Positions 10,990-21,615 of a stretch of DNA of 64,000 bases are shown in pieces. This DNA is from Psococerastis gibbosa (taxonomy: Eukaryota > Arthropoda > Insecta > Psocodea > Psocidae), in assembly GCA_963971405.1 (NCBI GenBank), contig OZ020485.1:47737469-47801468 (forward strand), given 5' to 3'. Under the pieces are notes generated by a model. It did no database searches. It was not told the DNA's origin and saw only the letters and a list, made by a program, of their open reading frames with translations. The position numbers were made by a program, and so were the translations under genes. Numbering within the stretch: the stretch's first letter is position 1; each line of letters begins with the position of its first letter.

Positions 10990-11147
10990 AAGTTAATTGC
11001 ATACAAAATATTTAATATAGGCCTAATGAATGTATCCAACTAGGTAAGTACCCGTGTTGAGTTACGACACGCTTTCGATCACATGGCGTAGAGAAACTCG
11101 CCCAAGTACAAGCATGCTACCACCTTGCCATCGAAGCCGAACAATAG
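10990..11147 (-). repeat. tRNA-like SINE-B copy
   Basis: Contains TTGAGTTACGACACG and GCATGCTACCACCTTGCCATC; the latter is box A read in reverse. Confidence 0.5.
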
Positions 11148-11279
11148 TAGGCCTACTTCTTTCGGCCACTTAAGTTTTTTTTAAATAAATCAATAAAATA
11201 AATATTGACTATTTTTGTTCTATTACTAAGCCAACATAGCGGAGTTATAACTTTTATGAAACTTGGTACGAATATTGAT

Positions 11280-11442
11280 CAAGACCGTAGCCAGAGGGGG
11301 GTCCAGTCGGTCCGAATCCCTCCCGAAATATTGGCAGCGTACACAAAATAAAATGGAGTTTTAAATATATTGAGGCTATACCAATTACCTCCGGTGACGT
11401 CTGATGGACCCATCCCAAAAAACTACTGGCTATACAGTCTTG
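11280..11442. mobile_element. hAT-like MITE, CAAG-end family (163 bp)
   Basis: Ends are CAAGACCGTAGCCAG and CTGGCTATACAGTCTTG. The flanks ATATTGAT and ACATTGAT match at 7 of 8 bases. The closest relative is 44908-45069. Confidence 0.8.
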
Positions 11443-11545
11443 ACATTGATCAAGCTAATGCCTTGTTTAAGTTAGTTTGACAGCCAGTCCTAATTTAGTG
11501 CATTCTAAAGCAAATGTAGAACCATTTCCCACGAGGAATACTATC

Positions 11546-12353
11546 CAGAGGCGTAAAGTTTTAGAATGATGGCGGGGGCAAAACTAAGTAAATCAGGCAG
11601 GATAAGGAAAAATTGAAAATATCAGAGCAAAATAGTAGGGTTTTACGCATTTTAATAGTAGTAAAGTATAACTATAGATTTTACAAAGCTAAAAAAGGAA
11701 TGCCTATATTCATATTGCTGCTAAGGGGACCATGAAGTATATGAACCACGACTTACAATGCTCGAGGCTGGAGGGGCAAAGCCCCCCCCCCCCCAAAGGA
11801 ATGAATGAATGTTATAATGTTAAAAATTATTGAGACAATTATACATTCGTCAATTATAATACAAAATAAAAAATACATATCATTTTAAAGCACACAATAT
11901 ACCCAAACTACCTATCCTGCTAAAAGTAGACCTTCATTTCATGACATACCTAAAGATCTATTAAAGGTCAGAGAGAGAGGTATAAGCTTTCCTTATGAGG
12001 ATTTCCTTAACTTTCGACCTAAATGCGTTTAATGGCAATGCTCTGGTTTCCTGGTCAAATGAGTTGTGAATCTTAACTGCCCAGTAATTCGTTGAATTTT
12101 TCACTCTATTTATTCTGTTGTATGGAACTTCCACGTTTCTGTTTTTTAAGAATCTATTGTTGTGATTATGCTGGGGGGTTCTGTACAGGTCTTGCCGTTC
12201 GTGAGCATATACAGCTAATTTATAAGCGTACGAGGAATACAGAGTTGGTATATTTAACTCCACAAAGGCCTCCTGGCAGGCAGTCATCTCTGTAGCCAAG
12301 CTTAGCTGGGGGGCAAGTTGGACCGTGCCCCCCCCCCCAACTTTACGCCCCTG
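11546..12353. mobile_element. hAT-like non-autonomous element, 808 bp, with LINE piece inside
   Basis: Begins CAGAGGCGTAAAGTT and ends AACTTTACGCCCCTG. It is flanked by identical 8-bp ATACTATC at 11538-11545 and 12354-12361. The left part (11575-11760) carries the GGGGTTTTACGCATTTTAA-like motif that also forms tandem units at 53650-54060. A LINE fragment occupies about 11800-12299. Confidence 0.85.
11800..12299 (-). pseudogene. LINE reverse transcriptase C-terminal fragment
   Basis: The open frame 11961-12299 (112 codons) reads EAFVELNIPTLYSSYAYKLA and later RFLKNRNVEVPYNRINRVKN. This is the pattern of the extreme C-terminus of CR1/Jockey-type LINE reverse transcriptases. It is truncated at its 5' end, and the 3' end is close to an AATGAATGAATG run. 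It sits inside the hAT-like element 11546-12353. The similar fragment at 54417-54791 is the same class. Confidence 0.6.
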
Positions 12354-12497
12354 ATACTATCCATGCGCGATCCCCCTTTTATAGTTGCCCACCCAGAGGC
12401 AGGCTAAGTAAGTCCATCTCTTCCTTCCCCAATTCGGCTCAATCAAGAGTCAACGGCATTAAGATGCAAAATGGCATAAGGAACCCCCTGTATATAA

Positions 12498-13729
12498 CAT
12501 GATGATCTTCGATAGATGAGGCATTTGAAGAAGAAAAAGAATAATATGCATAATATAGCATTATATGCGTAGTATATAGTATAATATGTAAGTTTTCTAA
12601 TAATTTGACACATAATTGTAGTACAACACAGTGGAAATAGTCCGTTGATCCATTTTATGGTCACAGAATGAGCCCTTGTTACACGCTCTAAACAATACCT
12701 ACATTATTAATTATTATATTGCTGTAAAACGTTTCCAAATAAGTTTACCATAGCAGTGCAATTTGTTGGTGACGATTTCTTACTTTAAAAAAAACTAGGC
12801 TACATAACACCTCAACAATTACATTTTGAGCAGTGGAACGTGCTACGAATATACTGTATGTACTACTAATGTATGGGTACCTATACAGTAGGTATCCCCA
12901 TCATTTTTACATCATTAAATATAAGACTAAAATATGAATTAGAAACGGCACCTTTCCAAAAATAAGGAAATGACTGAAATGCGGACAACACTGCAGATAT
13001 AAACTGCTAAAAAATATACAACGAAATGTTTACAGTCACATAAAAATTCAAAATGAAACATGGTTTAACAACATTCAAAAGGACGCCAAAGTATAAGAAA
13101 ATAATAATAAGTTCATTTAAAACCAAAGTCTTCTTAGAAAAAACACTGTTTACAATCCATGTAGAAATCTCTTCAGATCCTATTATAGTCTAATAGTTAA
13201 TGATGAACTGTTTGTGAATGTTTGACCATGTAACACGGCGAAATAAAGATTAATACATAATACTTAGAGTTAAGGAAATAAAATATTGTTAACAGAAAAT
13301 TCAACAACCCACTTCTTGTACGCATTTTCATGAGAAAAATTGATCGTAAAACCGTCAGTAAGATGACGTACCGAGAAGAAATTTTCCATTCAGTTTGATA
13401 TACCTATAATTACAATAAATAGTGTGGGGTAGTTAATATATACCGTACACCATTTGGCCACAGCTTTATTTAAATTTACGACACTTATTATGGGCTATAT
13501 TTTCAATTCTGCCATACGTGTGTTGGCGAAACTGTCTCAAATAATTTAGTGCCGGCCATCAGTATATAGCCCATACTGTTTACAAACGTATACTTTTTTC
13601 TGTGTGAACTGATGAAATTTGATTCCGAACAAAAAATATACATTGGGTTTTTCACGATTACCGCAAGGGTTACGAATACAATACAGGCTATAATGTTACA
13701 ATACATTATCAAGTAAAATAATCTAGTCC
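12498..13729. other. Duplicon B, 3' flank of gene copy 2; no gene seen
   Basis: Homologous to 728-1000 and to 1900-3020, with the same order of landmarks (CAATCCAT.TAGAAATCTC, TGTTTGACCATGTAACACGG, GGCGAAACTGTCTCAAATAA). It lacks the insertions seen in A near 1590-1760 and 2434-2515. The small open frame 13503-13712 has a partner at 2822-3022, but divergence between them looks neutral. Confidence 0.6.
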
Positions 13730-13945
13730 ACCCTCCTCCTCCACTACGGAGGCACTTCGCGGGCCTACCGCCATCACGAAGTCACATTAGGGTGCTTGCT
13801 ACTCCTTCTGAGCCACTTTGCGAAGGGTGCTGCAATTCCATTTACCTCTTCTTTCGTTTAGCGGCAGCATCTTAAGGAGATTGCCACAATTTAGCAAAAT
13901 CTGGCCGGGATGTGCTGGTGTTGGGAGCCACGTTTCTCTTTCTCT
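13730..13945 (-). pseudogene. Remnant of family tail with one decapeptide unit, downstream of gene 2
   Basis: On the minus strand this aligns with both ends of the tail region of gene copy 3. One end has GSQHQ.IPA (compare GSQHQTPPK). Next comes a single unit whose DNA (about 13858-13890, GTTTAGCGGCAGCATCTTAA) matches the 30-base unit of copy 3, and then the final tail. It begins about 150 bp after the stop of gene 2. It looks like a decayed or unused 3' coding end and is the best evidence for the ancestral state of the repeat. Confidence 0.6.
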
Positions 13946-14096
13946 ACAGTCTACATTATCCGTAAGGCCCCGCGCCTATTTTCAAGTTAACACATAGAAC
14001 TTTGATAATCAGGGTACAAATGAGAGAAGCTATATGTACGTATATAGGTGGTAGGAAATTATAGCGCATTAACGAATTATAATTAATGTTTATAAG

Positions 14097-15119
14097 TTAT
14101 TTATTTTTGCGGATGGCATTAAGATTAGCTTTAACCCTATCATAATGCCTCTTAAAATCGACAAAACAATGTTGAATGGTAAAAAGAACTAGAGGATCAT
14201 TTTGCATGGGCATTAAACAACCAGAAGAGATAGCATTCCTGAGTCGTGGGCACAATTGACCTATCGTGGCCAACCGTTTCATGGCGTCAGCAGAAAAAAA
14301 AGTTCTTATTTGAACGTCCGACGGCCATCCTGCCAGACGCCTAATTTCAGGCATGATTTCTGCGTCCACCGCTTGGTTGTACTCATGCTTTCCAGTAATT
14401 AAATACAACGTTGCTACGTGACGGTTATACAGAAGAGATTCCTCGTTAAAAACAGACTCAGGATATGTGTAATTGCTGGGGTAATTGGTTAGACTGGGAT
14501 AGTCCACTGATGACATAAATTCCATCATCATTCGTGGCAAATAAGCACTTTTGCTTGTCAGGTACCACAGTGAAATGATAATACCATAACCGAATTTGTT
14601 GATTACTTCTGGTTGTGTTATAGTCGATTGTCCTTCAAAAGAATTCCGGAGGAATTCATAGGCACTCTCCACATTGCCAGGAATTAAATGAGCAAAAAGT
14701 TCAGGGTTCATTAATTGCGGGCTGGCACAAAGATCTAGAAGTTCAGCCATCGCAAGTTCCAGGGGACTACACTTTTGATGTTCCTTTTTAATTCCCATCG
14801 TATATTTCGGGTAATTTGGTGTAATCCCAAGTGCTTTCAGTTTGTCGTGGATTTGTTTGACAGACGGAAGAAGTGTGAGCTTAGCATGAACAGCGCACTG
14901 GATAAGACTCATCACAACTTCACAAGTCTCCCTCTTAATGATAACAGTTTCCTTAATAATTGCTTCATCATCTTTTTTGATTTTCCAGTGACCGCTATAT
15001 TTTGAATCCCGGGTTACATGGAAAATGAATTGATCCAGAGCAACATTACTTTCCCATTTTGACTCCCTGATGACTATGTCAACATTTTCATCCAAGATTA
15101 TTTCTTCGAAAGATGCCAT
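14097..15119 (-). CDS. Gene family copy 2, unknown function (340 aa)
   Basis: The function is not recognised. It is the closest relative of gene 1, with most residues identical. Start MASFEEIILDENVDIVIRES. Landmarks: DQFIFHVTRDSKYSGHWKI at about residues 28-46, HLIPGNVESAYEFLRNSFEG near 143-162, FGYGIIISLWYLTSKSAYLP, NYPSNYTYPESVFNEESLLY, and AGWPSDVQIRTFFSADAMKR. It has about 18 residues after the GIKKEHQ segment (LELAMAELLDLCASPQ) that copies 3 and 5 lack. It ends in AIRKNK, without the region of about 80 residues that follows the core in copies 3 and 5. No signal peptide or transmembrane segment. A candidate leader acceptor (CATTTCAG, AG at 15147-15148) matches gene 1. The long open frame and preserved motifs suggest a working gene. 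Confidence 0.82.
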   Translation of the reverse strand: MASFEEIILDENVDIVIRESKWESNVALDQFIFHVTRDSKYSGHWKIKKDDEAIIKETVIIKRETCEVVMSLIQCAVHAKLTLLPSVKQIHDKLKALGITPNYPKYTMGIKKEHQKCSPLELAMAELLDLCASPQLMNPELFAHLIPGNVESAYEFLRNSFEGQSTITQPEVINKFGYGIIISLWYLTSKSAYLPRMMMEFMSSVDYPSLTNYPSNYTYPESVFNEESLLYNRHVATLYLITGKHEYNQAVDAEIMPEIRRLAGWPSDVQIRTFFSADAMKRLATIGQLCPRLRNAISSGCLMPMQNDPLVLFTIQHCFVDFKRHYDRVKANLNAIRKNK

Positions 15120-15146
15120 GGCTTATTATATATAATGTGGAGTCTC

Positions 15147-15158
15147 CTGAAATGTTAT
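15147..15158 (-). promoter_or_regulatory. Candidate 3' splice site in the 5' leader of gene 2
   Basis: The minus strand reads ATAACATTTCAG then GAGACTCC, the same as at gene 1, about 28 bases before the ATG. Confidence 0.5.
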
Positions 15159-15159
15159 G

Positions 15160-15844
15160 GACACACGATATAATATACCATATAATGTAGCCTAACTAAT
15201 TAGTTGACATCGGATCTGATTCCTTAGGATGGTAAAATATTGTTCAAAATAATATAGGCCGAACAACAATAATTGATTCGAACGCGAACTTAGTTAAGAC
15301 TGTAGGAAGTTGGTATCAATTTAGTACTTCTTAGTTTTTATTTAATTAACTAAGCATGGTATTAACGATTTGGTTCATTTGTTGTTGAAAGTTTTAGAAA
15401 ATTACTACTTACTACTTACTTCATGCATAACACAATATAATGGCGTATTTTTAATTTTTAGTAGCCAACTGTAGCTTTTTCATAAAAAAGATAATAATTT
15501 ATAAACAATAAATTTCCACGTAAATATAGATGCTATGGAAAGACGACAAAATCGAAAATTAAAAATAGCCTATTATATGATGCATGAAGTAGTCTTTTAC
15601 AACTTAAATGAGCCAAATCTTTAATAACTTGCTCAGTTAATTAAATATAAAATAGGAAGTATTACATTTTGGGCTGCCAATTTCCTACGGGACGTACACT
15701 CTTAAGGAATAAGATACTAATATTATGTCACTGGTAAACCTTTTAAACATACAATATAGGCTACTCTCACGACAATTATTATTTTTTGTACAAAGCTCAC
15801 AGAAAATACAAGTAGGTATATGATATGATCGTATATGATCATAG
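15160..15844. other. 5' flank of gene 2, duplicon B; no gene seen
   Basis: Aligns with 5480-5540 and 5730-5900 of duplicon A, and in part with 4000-4430. Contains the empty site of the MITE 5542-5723 near 15208-15225. Confidence 0.5.
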
Positions 15845-15986
15845 GGCGGGGTTTCCACATACGTCAATGGTCAATAGTAAATATGGTTTTGACGTGGTAG
15901 CAGACATTTTTAGTATGTCTTTAATGTCTGCTAAAACGTCAATTTCACATTCACCATTGACCATTGACGTATGCGGAAACCCCGCC
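15845..15986. mobile_element. Hairpin MITE, Harbinger-like (142 bp), TAG duplication
   Basis: GGCGGGGTTTCCACATACG to GGAAACCCCGCC, flanked by TAG on both sides (15842-15844 and 15987-15989). The homologous place in duplicon A (about 5963-5975, TATAGAGGGATC) is empty. Confidence 0.88.
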
Positions 15987-16114
15987 TAGGGGAATCATTA
16001 ATGAGATGTCTTACATTAGAAGAAAAGCTGTTCCACAAAAAATGAGAAGCTGGTGGGATACCTCAAGAGGAGAGTTGAAACCATGGAGCTAATAAAACTT
16101 AGTTTTACATATTG

Positions 16115-16960
16115 CTTTCCAATTTATACGTACTATAAGGAAATCTTTGTGACGGTCGAAATTTTCGATTCCGAGATTTCAACGGATTTACACGTTTTGG
16201 GGTCCCAGGAACCCAAAAAAGTGTTTTTTACGAAATGTCTGTCTGTCGGTCTGTCTGTTCGTCGATTTCCGGGCAAACTACTCGGTGGATTTGAGTGAAA
16301 TTTGGCATGTAGGTTTACAAAAGTCATACCTCGCAACCGTGTTTTTGTATTTTATGCTAACTCAATTTGGGGGGGGTTTTATTCTCAAAAAACTCCAAAA
16401 AAACGTCTAAAAAAATTATTTCTCAAAAACGGCTCCAACGATTTCTTTTAAATTCACATATATTTCTAGTCGTTCTTAATGTTGATAAAATGCGGGGGGT
16501 CGCTTACCCCTTGATAGTTTGCTTCTGGGGGTAAAAAAATAAAAATAACTAAATTTTAATGAAAAATGACTAAAAAATAATATTTCTGCGAAACCTTTCT
16601 ATCGATGATTTCTACCTTCAGGCATGTTTTAGGTGTTAAGTTGAGTAACGAAACCGGACAGTTTGCTTTCCCAAAAACCTATTTGCTTTTGCGCAAAAAA
16701 TTTTTTTTTTTAAAAAATGATAGAAACTTCACGTTGAAATGCATTGCCTGCCCTGCCATTATTACTGTGTTGTAATGTGTTTTAAATATATTATTGAGGC
16801 TACCTTATCTCCAGTGACGTCAGGTGGACACCCCCCCCCCCCCCCCCCCCGAGATATCCGAAATTTAACCATAGGAAAATTATTTACCATGAAATTATTC
16901 ATTTTCTCTCCCTACTAATTGATAAATTGGAAAGCATGTTCGAGTAAACTCGGACCGGTT
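16115..16960 (+). repeat. 0.85-kb non-coding repeat
   Basis: Runs from TTGCTTTCCAATTTATACGT to ACTCGGACCGGTTCTTT. Long C run at 16829-16849. Same landmarks as the other copies, in the plus direction. Inserted in the LINE remnant. Confidence 0.8.
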
Positions 16961-17098
16961 CTTTTACTATGTCTATGGTTGAAACGTCCTTATTAAAGCG
17001 TATCCAAATATGGCACTCCCAGGAGATCACCCCCGAGGAAGACCAAAGATGGCACTTCCCAGAAAAATCGAACACGACCTCAGGACACTCCGCAATAA

Positions 17099-17422
17099 GG
17101 CGGGGTTTTCACATACGTCAATAGTCAATAGTAAATGTGGTTTTGACGTGGTAGCAGACATTAAAGATATACTAAAAATGTCTGCTACCACATCAAAACC
17201 ACATTTACTATTGACTATTGACGTATCGACTTAAATAAATATCCAGCGGAGTTAAGGCTATAAGCCCTCTCTTACACTCAATTAGGAAAGCCCGGGACCG
17301 CCTGCTTTACATAACCTCCGAAGCATGGCCAGAAAATATAGCAAGTGTAGGACTCGAACCAACAACCTTTCAGGTGAAAGTGCCACTACTCTACATGTCC
17401 TGACGTATGTGGAAACCCCGCC
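17099..17422. mobile_element. Hairpin MITE, Harbinger-like, split by a SINE
   Basis: GGCGGGGTTTTCACATACG to GTGGAAACCCCGCC. It is flanked by TAA on both sides (17096-17098 and 17423-17425), and the duplicon A sequence GCAATAAACAGAG (about 6130-6142) is the empty site. Removing the inner SINE leaves an element of about 142 bp like its relatives. Confidence 0.92.
17227..17400 (-). mobile_element. tRNA-derived SINE-A inserted in a MITE (174 bp)
   Basis: On the minus strand the head reads CATGTAGAGTAGTGGCACTT (box A region), then box B GGTTCGAGTCC, then a body shared with 28595-28803 and 49923-50131. It is flanked by an 8-bp duplication TGACGTAT at 17219-17226 and 17401-17408. Confidence 0.9.
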
Positions 17423-17534
17423 TAAACAGAGAAGACGCTCTCAACAGAGCCAACCCTCGATTCTTGGGGACAAGGGTGACGTCAAAGTAAAAGTAAATTA
17501 AAGTAAGGAAATTATGTTGGAGGCAGTAACTAAC

Positions 17535-17743
17535 CAGTGGCGGATCCACAGGGGGGGGGGTCAGGGGTGTCATTACCCCCCCCCCCCTAAATGAGTAAAT
17601 TCATAGTAAATTCATTTACGATACCTAGTAATTTTTTTTTTAATATAAAACTCAACTTTTCAACGAACAAAAAATTGCCTTTTTAACTTACAGAAAAACT
17701 TGTGACCCCCGCCCCCCTAAATTTTCCACAGGATCCGCCCTTG
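17535..17743. mobile_element. hAT-like MITE, GGATCC-end family (209 bp)
   Basis: Begins CAGTGGCGGATCCACAGG and ends GGATCCGCCCTTG. It is flanked by identical TAACTAAC (17527-17534 and 17744-17751). The empty site is at about 6245-6255 in duplicon A. G and C runs of 10 or more lie near the ends. Confidence 0.92.
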
Positions 17744-17884
17744 TAACTAACATCACACATCCAGTCTGGCCACAGGCTTGTAATGCAGGCTACGTAAACA
17801 ACGACACTATGTTGTAAGGTAAGGTATGTATACTATAGGCTTACCCGTGGGCGTATTAAAGTATCTGCCCCAAGATGTCACTAA

Positions 17885-18371
17885 GGCGCCTATTCCACAT
17901 GCGTCAATAGTAAATAGTAAATGTGGTATTGACGGACATTTCAATTTTTCATTGATACACTACATTCCACTTGTTTTTTCAACTATTGATCACTTTTCTT
18001 CTATTGACACGTATGCGCCAAATAATTGATATTTGTTTGCAATTGTTTTTTTGAAATTTTGTTTGTATTTGATTTCTTCGTACACTTATTATTTTATAAT
18101 AAAACCTAATAATAGTAGGAGATCCGAAGTAAGAATAGTAAGATCGACCTTCACCGATCTGTTTAATGGATGAAAATTGTTTTATAAACAATAAAATATA
18201 AAATGTTTGTACTTAGCATATCCCATGACGCCATTTTAGTTTGTTATTGTTTGCAACGCGTGATTTTACTCTATGATCATTGATCAATTTTAACTATGGC
18301 ATAGAGTAAAATTGAAATGTTCGTCAATACCACATTTACTATTGACTATTGACGTAGGTGGAACAAGCGCC
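17885..18371. mobile_element. Long hairpin MITE, Harbinger-like (487 bp)
   Basis: GGCGCCTATTCCACATGCG to GGTGGAACAAGCGCC, flanked by TAA on both sides (17882-17884 and 18372-18374). The empty site is GTCACTAAGATTT at about 6381-6393. Its inner part (ATGATCATTGATCAATTTTA with CTATGGCATAGAG) is shared with 32119-32603 and the elements at 50358 and 51060, while its stem differs. Confidence 0.92.
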
Positions 18372-18655
18372 TAAGACTTACGCCAAGACAAGCCTTGTCA
18401 GCTAATTATGTATACGTAGAAAATTGATCGGCAAATGCCACTGCCGCTGCGTATAGTCAATAGTGGCCCTTTTAATAACTCAACATTATTTGTTCATTTT
18501 CTTTTGTTTTTTGTTTTCAACGAAAAACAGATTATTTATTACCAAAATGCCTCCCCAAAAATTTGCCACCCTAGGCGCGCGCGTTCATTCCTCCTATTTG
18601 GAAATCCATCACTGTGTATAAAAACACAGCAGAGAAACGGTTTCTCACTTATTGA
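18372..18655. other. Duplicon B sequence; no gene seen
   Basis: Homologous to 6388-6500 (AAGCCTTGTCAGCTAATTATG, then GCCGCTGCGTATAGT). A copy of the second motif is also at 29565-29600. No gene. Confidence 0.5.
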
Positions 18656-18659
18656 TTTA

Positions 18660-19490
18660 CAATTTATACGTAGCCTAGTATAAGGAAAGCTTTGTGATGG
18701 TCGAAATTTTTGATTCCGAGATTTCAACGGATTTACATGTTTTGAGGTCCTAGGAACCCAAAAAAGTGGTTTTTACGAAATGTCTGTTTGTCTGTCGGTG
18801 AGTAGATTTGCGGGCAAACTACTTGGTGGATTTGGTTGAAATTTGGCAAGTAGGGTCACAAAAATTATACCTCGAGAACATTTTTTTTTATTTGTGGCTT
18901 ACTCAATTTGGGGGGGTTTTATTCACAAAAAACTCCAAAAAAACTACTAAAAAAATTATTTCTCAAAAACTGCTCGAACGATATCTTTAAAATGCACATA
19001 TATTGTAGTCGTTATCAATGTTGACAAAATTCGGGGGGTCGCTTGCCCCTTGATAGTTTGCTTCTGGGGGTAAAAAAATAAAAGTAACTCAATTTTCATG
19101 AAAAATGACTAAAAATACTTTTTCTTCGAAACCTTTCTATCCATGATTTCTACCTTCAGGCATGTTTTAGGTGTTAAATTGAGTAACGAAACAGGACGGG
19201 TTAATTTCTCAAAAAACTATCTGGTTTTGTGCAAAAAATGATTTTTTGAAAAAATGATAGAAAATTCACACTCAAATGCATTGCGTGCCTTGCCATTATT
19301 ACTGTGTAATGTGTTGGTCTGACCTACACAGAATTTACCTCACCTCCAGTGACGTCAGGTGGACCCCCCCCCCCCGAGATATACTGAAATTTAACCACAG
19401 GAAAATTATTTACCATGAAATTACTCATTTTCTCCATCTACTAATTGATAAATTGGAAAGCATGCTCGAGTAAACTCGGACCGGTCCTTT
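18660..19490 (+). repeat. 0.85-kb non-coding repeat
   Basis: ACAATTTATACGTAGCCTAG start, ACTCGGACCGGTCCTTTAT end. Full set of family landmarks. Confidence 0.8.
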
Positions 19491-19549
19491 ATATAACACC
19501 TCATATTGATGGACCCGCAATTCATATTTCATATTGACAACCATTGACT

Positions 19550-20142
19550 CAGTGGCGTAGCCAGAATTTTTTTTTTGGGGGTCCAGTTTTCATGCAACAT
19601 TAATACATAAAGTTTGCCCGCTTACGATAAGTTTTCGAATGGTGTGATGGTGTTGCATTTGGCGCTCCCCCCCCCCCATATTTTCGTAAAATAGCAGAAA
19701 AACAGGAATGCCGTCGTCATGGACGTATACGCATCTTCTATAATTAGCTAGGGGCATGATCTCAATTTCCCCAGCCGAGGGGTCGGGGGGCTGAAGGGGG
19801 GCCCAGGGGTCTCCCCCTGGGAAGGTTTTTGAAAAAAATAGGCTTGAATTGTGGAGTTTACGCACTTTTAAAGCAGTTATGCTCATATTTTACACATGAA
19901 GAATATTACAGCTAACAAGATGGCCCGGGGGCTACAGTGGGGAATGTTTTTTAAGAGATAGGCCTGAAATAGTTTGTCAACAAAAAAAATTGATTTTGCA
20001 GACGCGGTAACATTATTAACAAAACTGGAAACAGGGGGTCTCCCTGGGGAATTTTTTTGAATAAATATCTGAAAAATTTCCTGTTTTGCTCAATTTTGGT
20101 CCGGACCCCACTGAACCCCCCTCCCCCTTGCCTACGCCACTG
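19550..20142. mobile_element. hAT-like non-autonomous element (593 bp)
   Basis: CAGTGGCGTAGCCAG to GCCTACGCCACTG, flanked by identical CATTGACT (19542-19549 and 20143-20150). The interior has repeated segments of the GGGGTCTCCC / TTTTTGAAAAAAATAGGC type, related to 11575-11760 and 53650-54060. Non-coding. Confidence 0.9.
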
Positions 20143-20593
20143 CATTGACTGTATAATATAAGAAATTAACTGACTGTATATGGAATGACCGATTCGCTCT
20201 TAATTAATTTAGAAACCAGCGTGCACTATTACACAATATATAATACTTAGGCTATAGTATAGTTTTTTCTCCCGGGTTTTTATGTTAATTTAATTCCGAA
20301 AACAAAGTGAAAAAATAAAATTTCGAGACACTGGCCAGCACACACACACACAAAATAGCAACTTAAATGTCGAAGGAAAGCTTTGTCTCGTTTTGAACAA
20401 AATGAAACTTGCGCCGATGGCCATCTCTGCTCAGCGCATGCCTGTCATATTTATTTAAATATTGTATTAGACCGGCGCCGAAATGAGGACATAAGGTTGG
20501 GGATGAAAACAGGTGATGTCGCACTGAAACTGAGGGAAAGAAGACTCAGCTGGTGGGGTCCAGACGAGGAGAGAGGAAACATCCCTCATAAAT

Positions 20594-20854
20594 CAACCAC
20601 GTACCGTAGCCAGGATTTTATTTCGGGAGGGGCTAACTACCAGGGGGTTGGGGTATGGAATACCCCCAGTAAAACGGCGGGTCAAGTCTTCCGTAATCTG
20701 CGGAAGTATCTTGCACTATCGAATCTACTGTATATACACTGGATCGAGCGAGAACAAATAAAAATAAACTAAAAAATAATTTTCACCCCTTTTTTTACAT
20801 TTCGGGAAGGGCTTTGGCCCCCAAAGCCCCCCCCCCCCTCTCGCTACGTGCCTG
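20594..20854. mobile_element. hAT-like MITE (261 bp)
   Basis: CAACCACGTACCGTAGCC to CTCGCTACGTGCCTG, flanked by TCATAAAT and TCATAAAG (7 of 8). It interrupts the LINE remnant. Confidence 0.8.
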
Positions 20855-20996
20855 TCATAAAGCGTATACAGAACATGACACTCCCTGGACCCCGCCCCCG
20901 GGGAAGACCGAAAATGACACTCCCCAGACCAATACAAGGAAGACGCTCTAAATAGAGTTGTTTGGAAACGCCGGTGCCGTGCCGCCAACCCTCCCT

Positions 20997-21183
20997 CAGG
21001 GACGGATCCTTGGGAGGGGCAGTCGCCCCCCCCCCCCTCCCCCGAGAAAAATAGCTTTATACTAGATAGAATGGACTTTTGAAGGAAATGAAGAGATATT
21101 ATTACTCAAGTAAGGGAAACGCGATATTTTTCAGGCCACCCCCCCCCCCCCCCCGAAAACTTTTTTTTCTGAAACTGTCCCTG
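20997..21183. mobile_element. hAT-like MITE (187 bp)
   Basis: CAGGGACGGATCCTTGG to GAAACTGTCCCTG, flanked by identical CCCTCCCT (20989-20996 and 21184-21191). It carries several C runs of 8 to 16 bases. Confidence 0.88.
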
Positions 21184-21449
21184 CCCTCCCTGAGGACAAA
21201 GGCGATGTTAAAGTAAAAGTAAGTATTAAAAATGCATTGCATGCTGGTGGATTTTCAAAAATGTTCATTATCGATATTACCTACAATATATTGGTACGAT
21301 CAATTATAATGGTATCGGTAAGGTAACATACGGTATGTATTACAAATGCATTCCCGGGCGGAGTCGGATGATAAAACAGCGGAATCCCAACTGATGAGTC
21401 GTGGAACTGTGGAAGTATCACCCCGGATTCTACTACTTCCTATAGGACA

Positions 21450-21520
21450 TGTAGATTAGTGGTACAGACTCCGACTTTCACCCGAAAGGTTGTTGGTTCG
21501 AGTCCCACACTTGCTACATT
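21450..21520 (+). repeat. tRNA-derived SINE-A head fragment
   Basis: ATGTAGATTAGTGGTACAG (box A region), then CACCCGAAAGGTTGTTGG and box B GGTTCGAGTCC. The body is missing and it abuts a SINE-B piece. Confidence 0.8.
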
Positions 21521-21521
21521 G

Positions 21522-21615
21522 AGTTGAGTTACGCCACGTCACCGCTCCGATCACATGGTGTGTAGAAACTCGCACAAGTACGAGAATGCTACCGCCTTGC
21601 AATCGAAGCCGACCT
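21522..21615 (-). repeat. tRNA-like SINE-B fragment
   Basis: TTGAGTTACGCCACGTCACC to GCTACCGCCTTGCAATCGAAG. Its left border coincides with the end of the SINE-A fragment. Confidence 0.5.

Larger units (their letters stand above)
15990..17500 (+). mobile_element. LINE 3'-end remnant, interrupted by two insertions
   Basis: Paralogue of 5960-6240. Pieces at 15990-16100, 16975-17098 and 17423-17500 align with it. Between them sit a 0.85-kb repeat (16115-16960) and a hairpin MITE (17099-17422). No intact frame. Confidence 0.6.
20460..21215 (+). pseudogene. LINE reverse transcriptase 3' remnant with two MITE insertions
   Basis: The frame at 20383-20593 includes RRRNEDIRLGMKTGD and RERRLSWWGPDEE, the classic C-terminal IR..TK..D..L....L.W.GH motif of LINE reverse transcriptases. 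It resumes after the MITE 20594-20854 (AAGCGTATACAGAACATGAC) and again after the MITE 20997-21183, ending in GTAAAAGTAAGTA. Third paralogue of 5960-6240. Not functional. Confidence 0.65.

Noticed and set aside
20383-20772. 129-codon open frame as a host gene
   Set aside because: Its motif-bearing part is a LINE reverse transcriptase tail, and the rest is read through a MITE.
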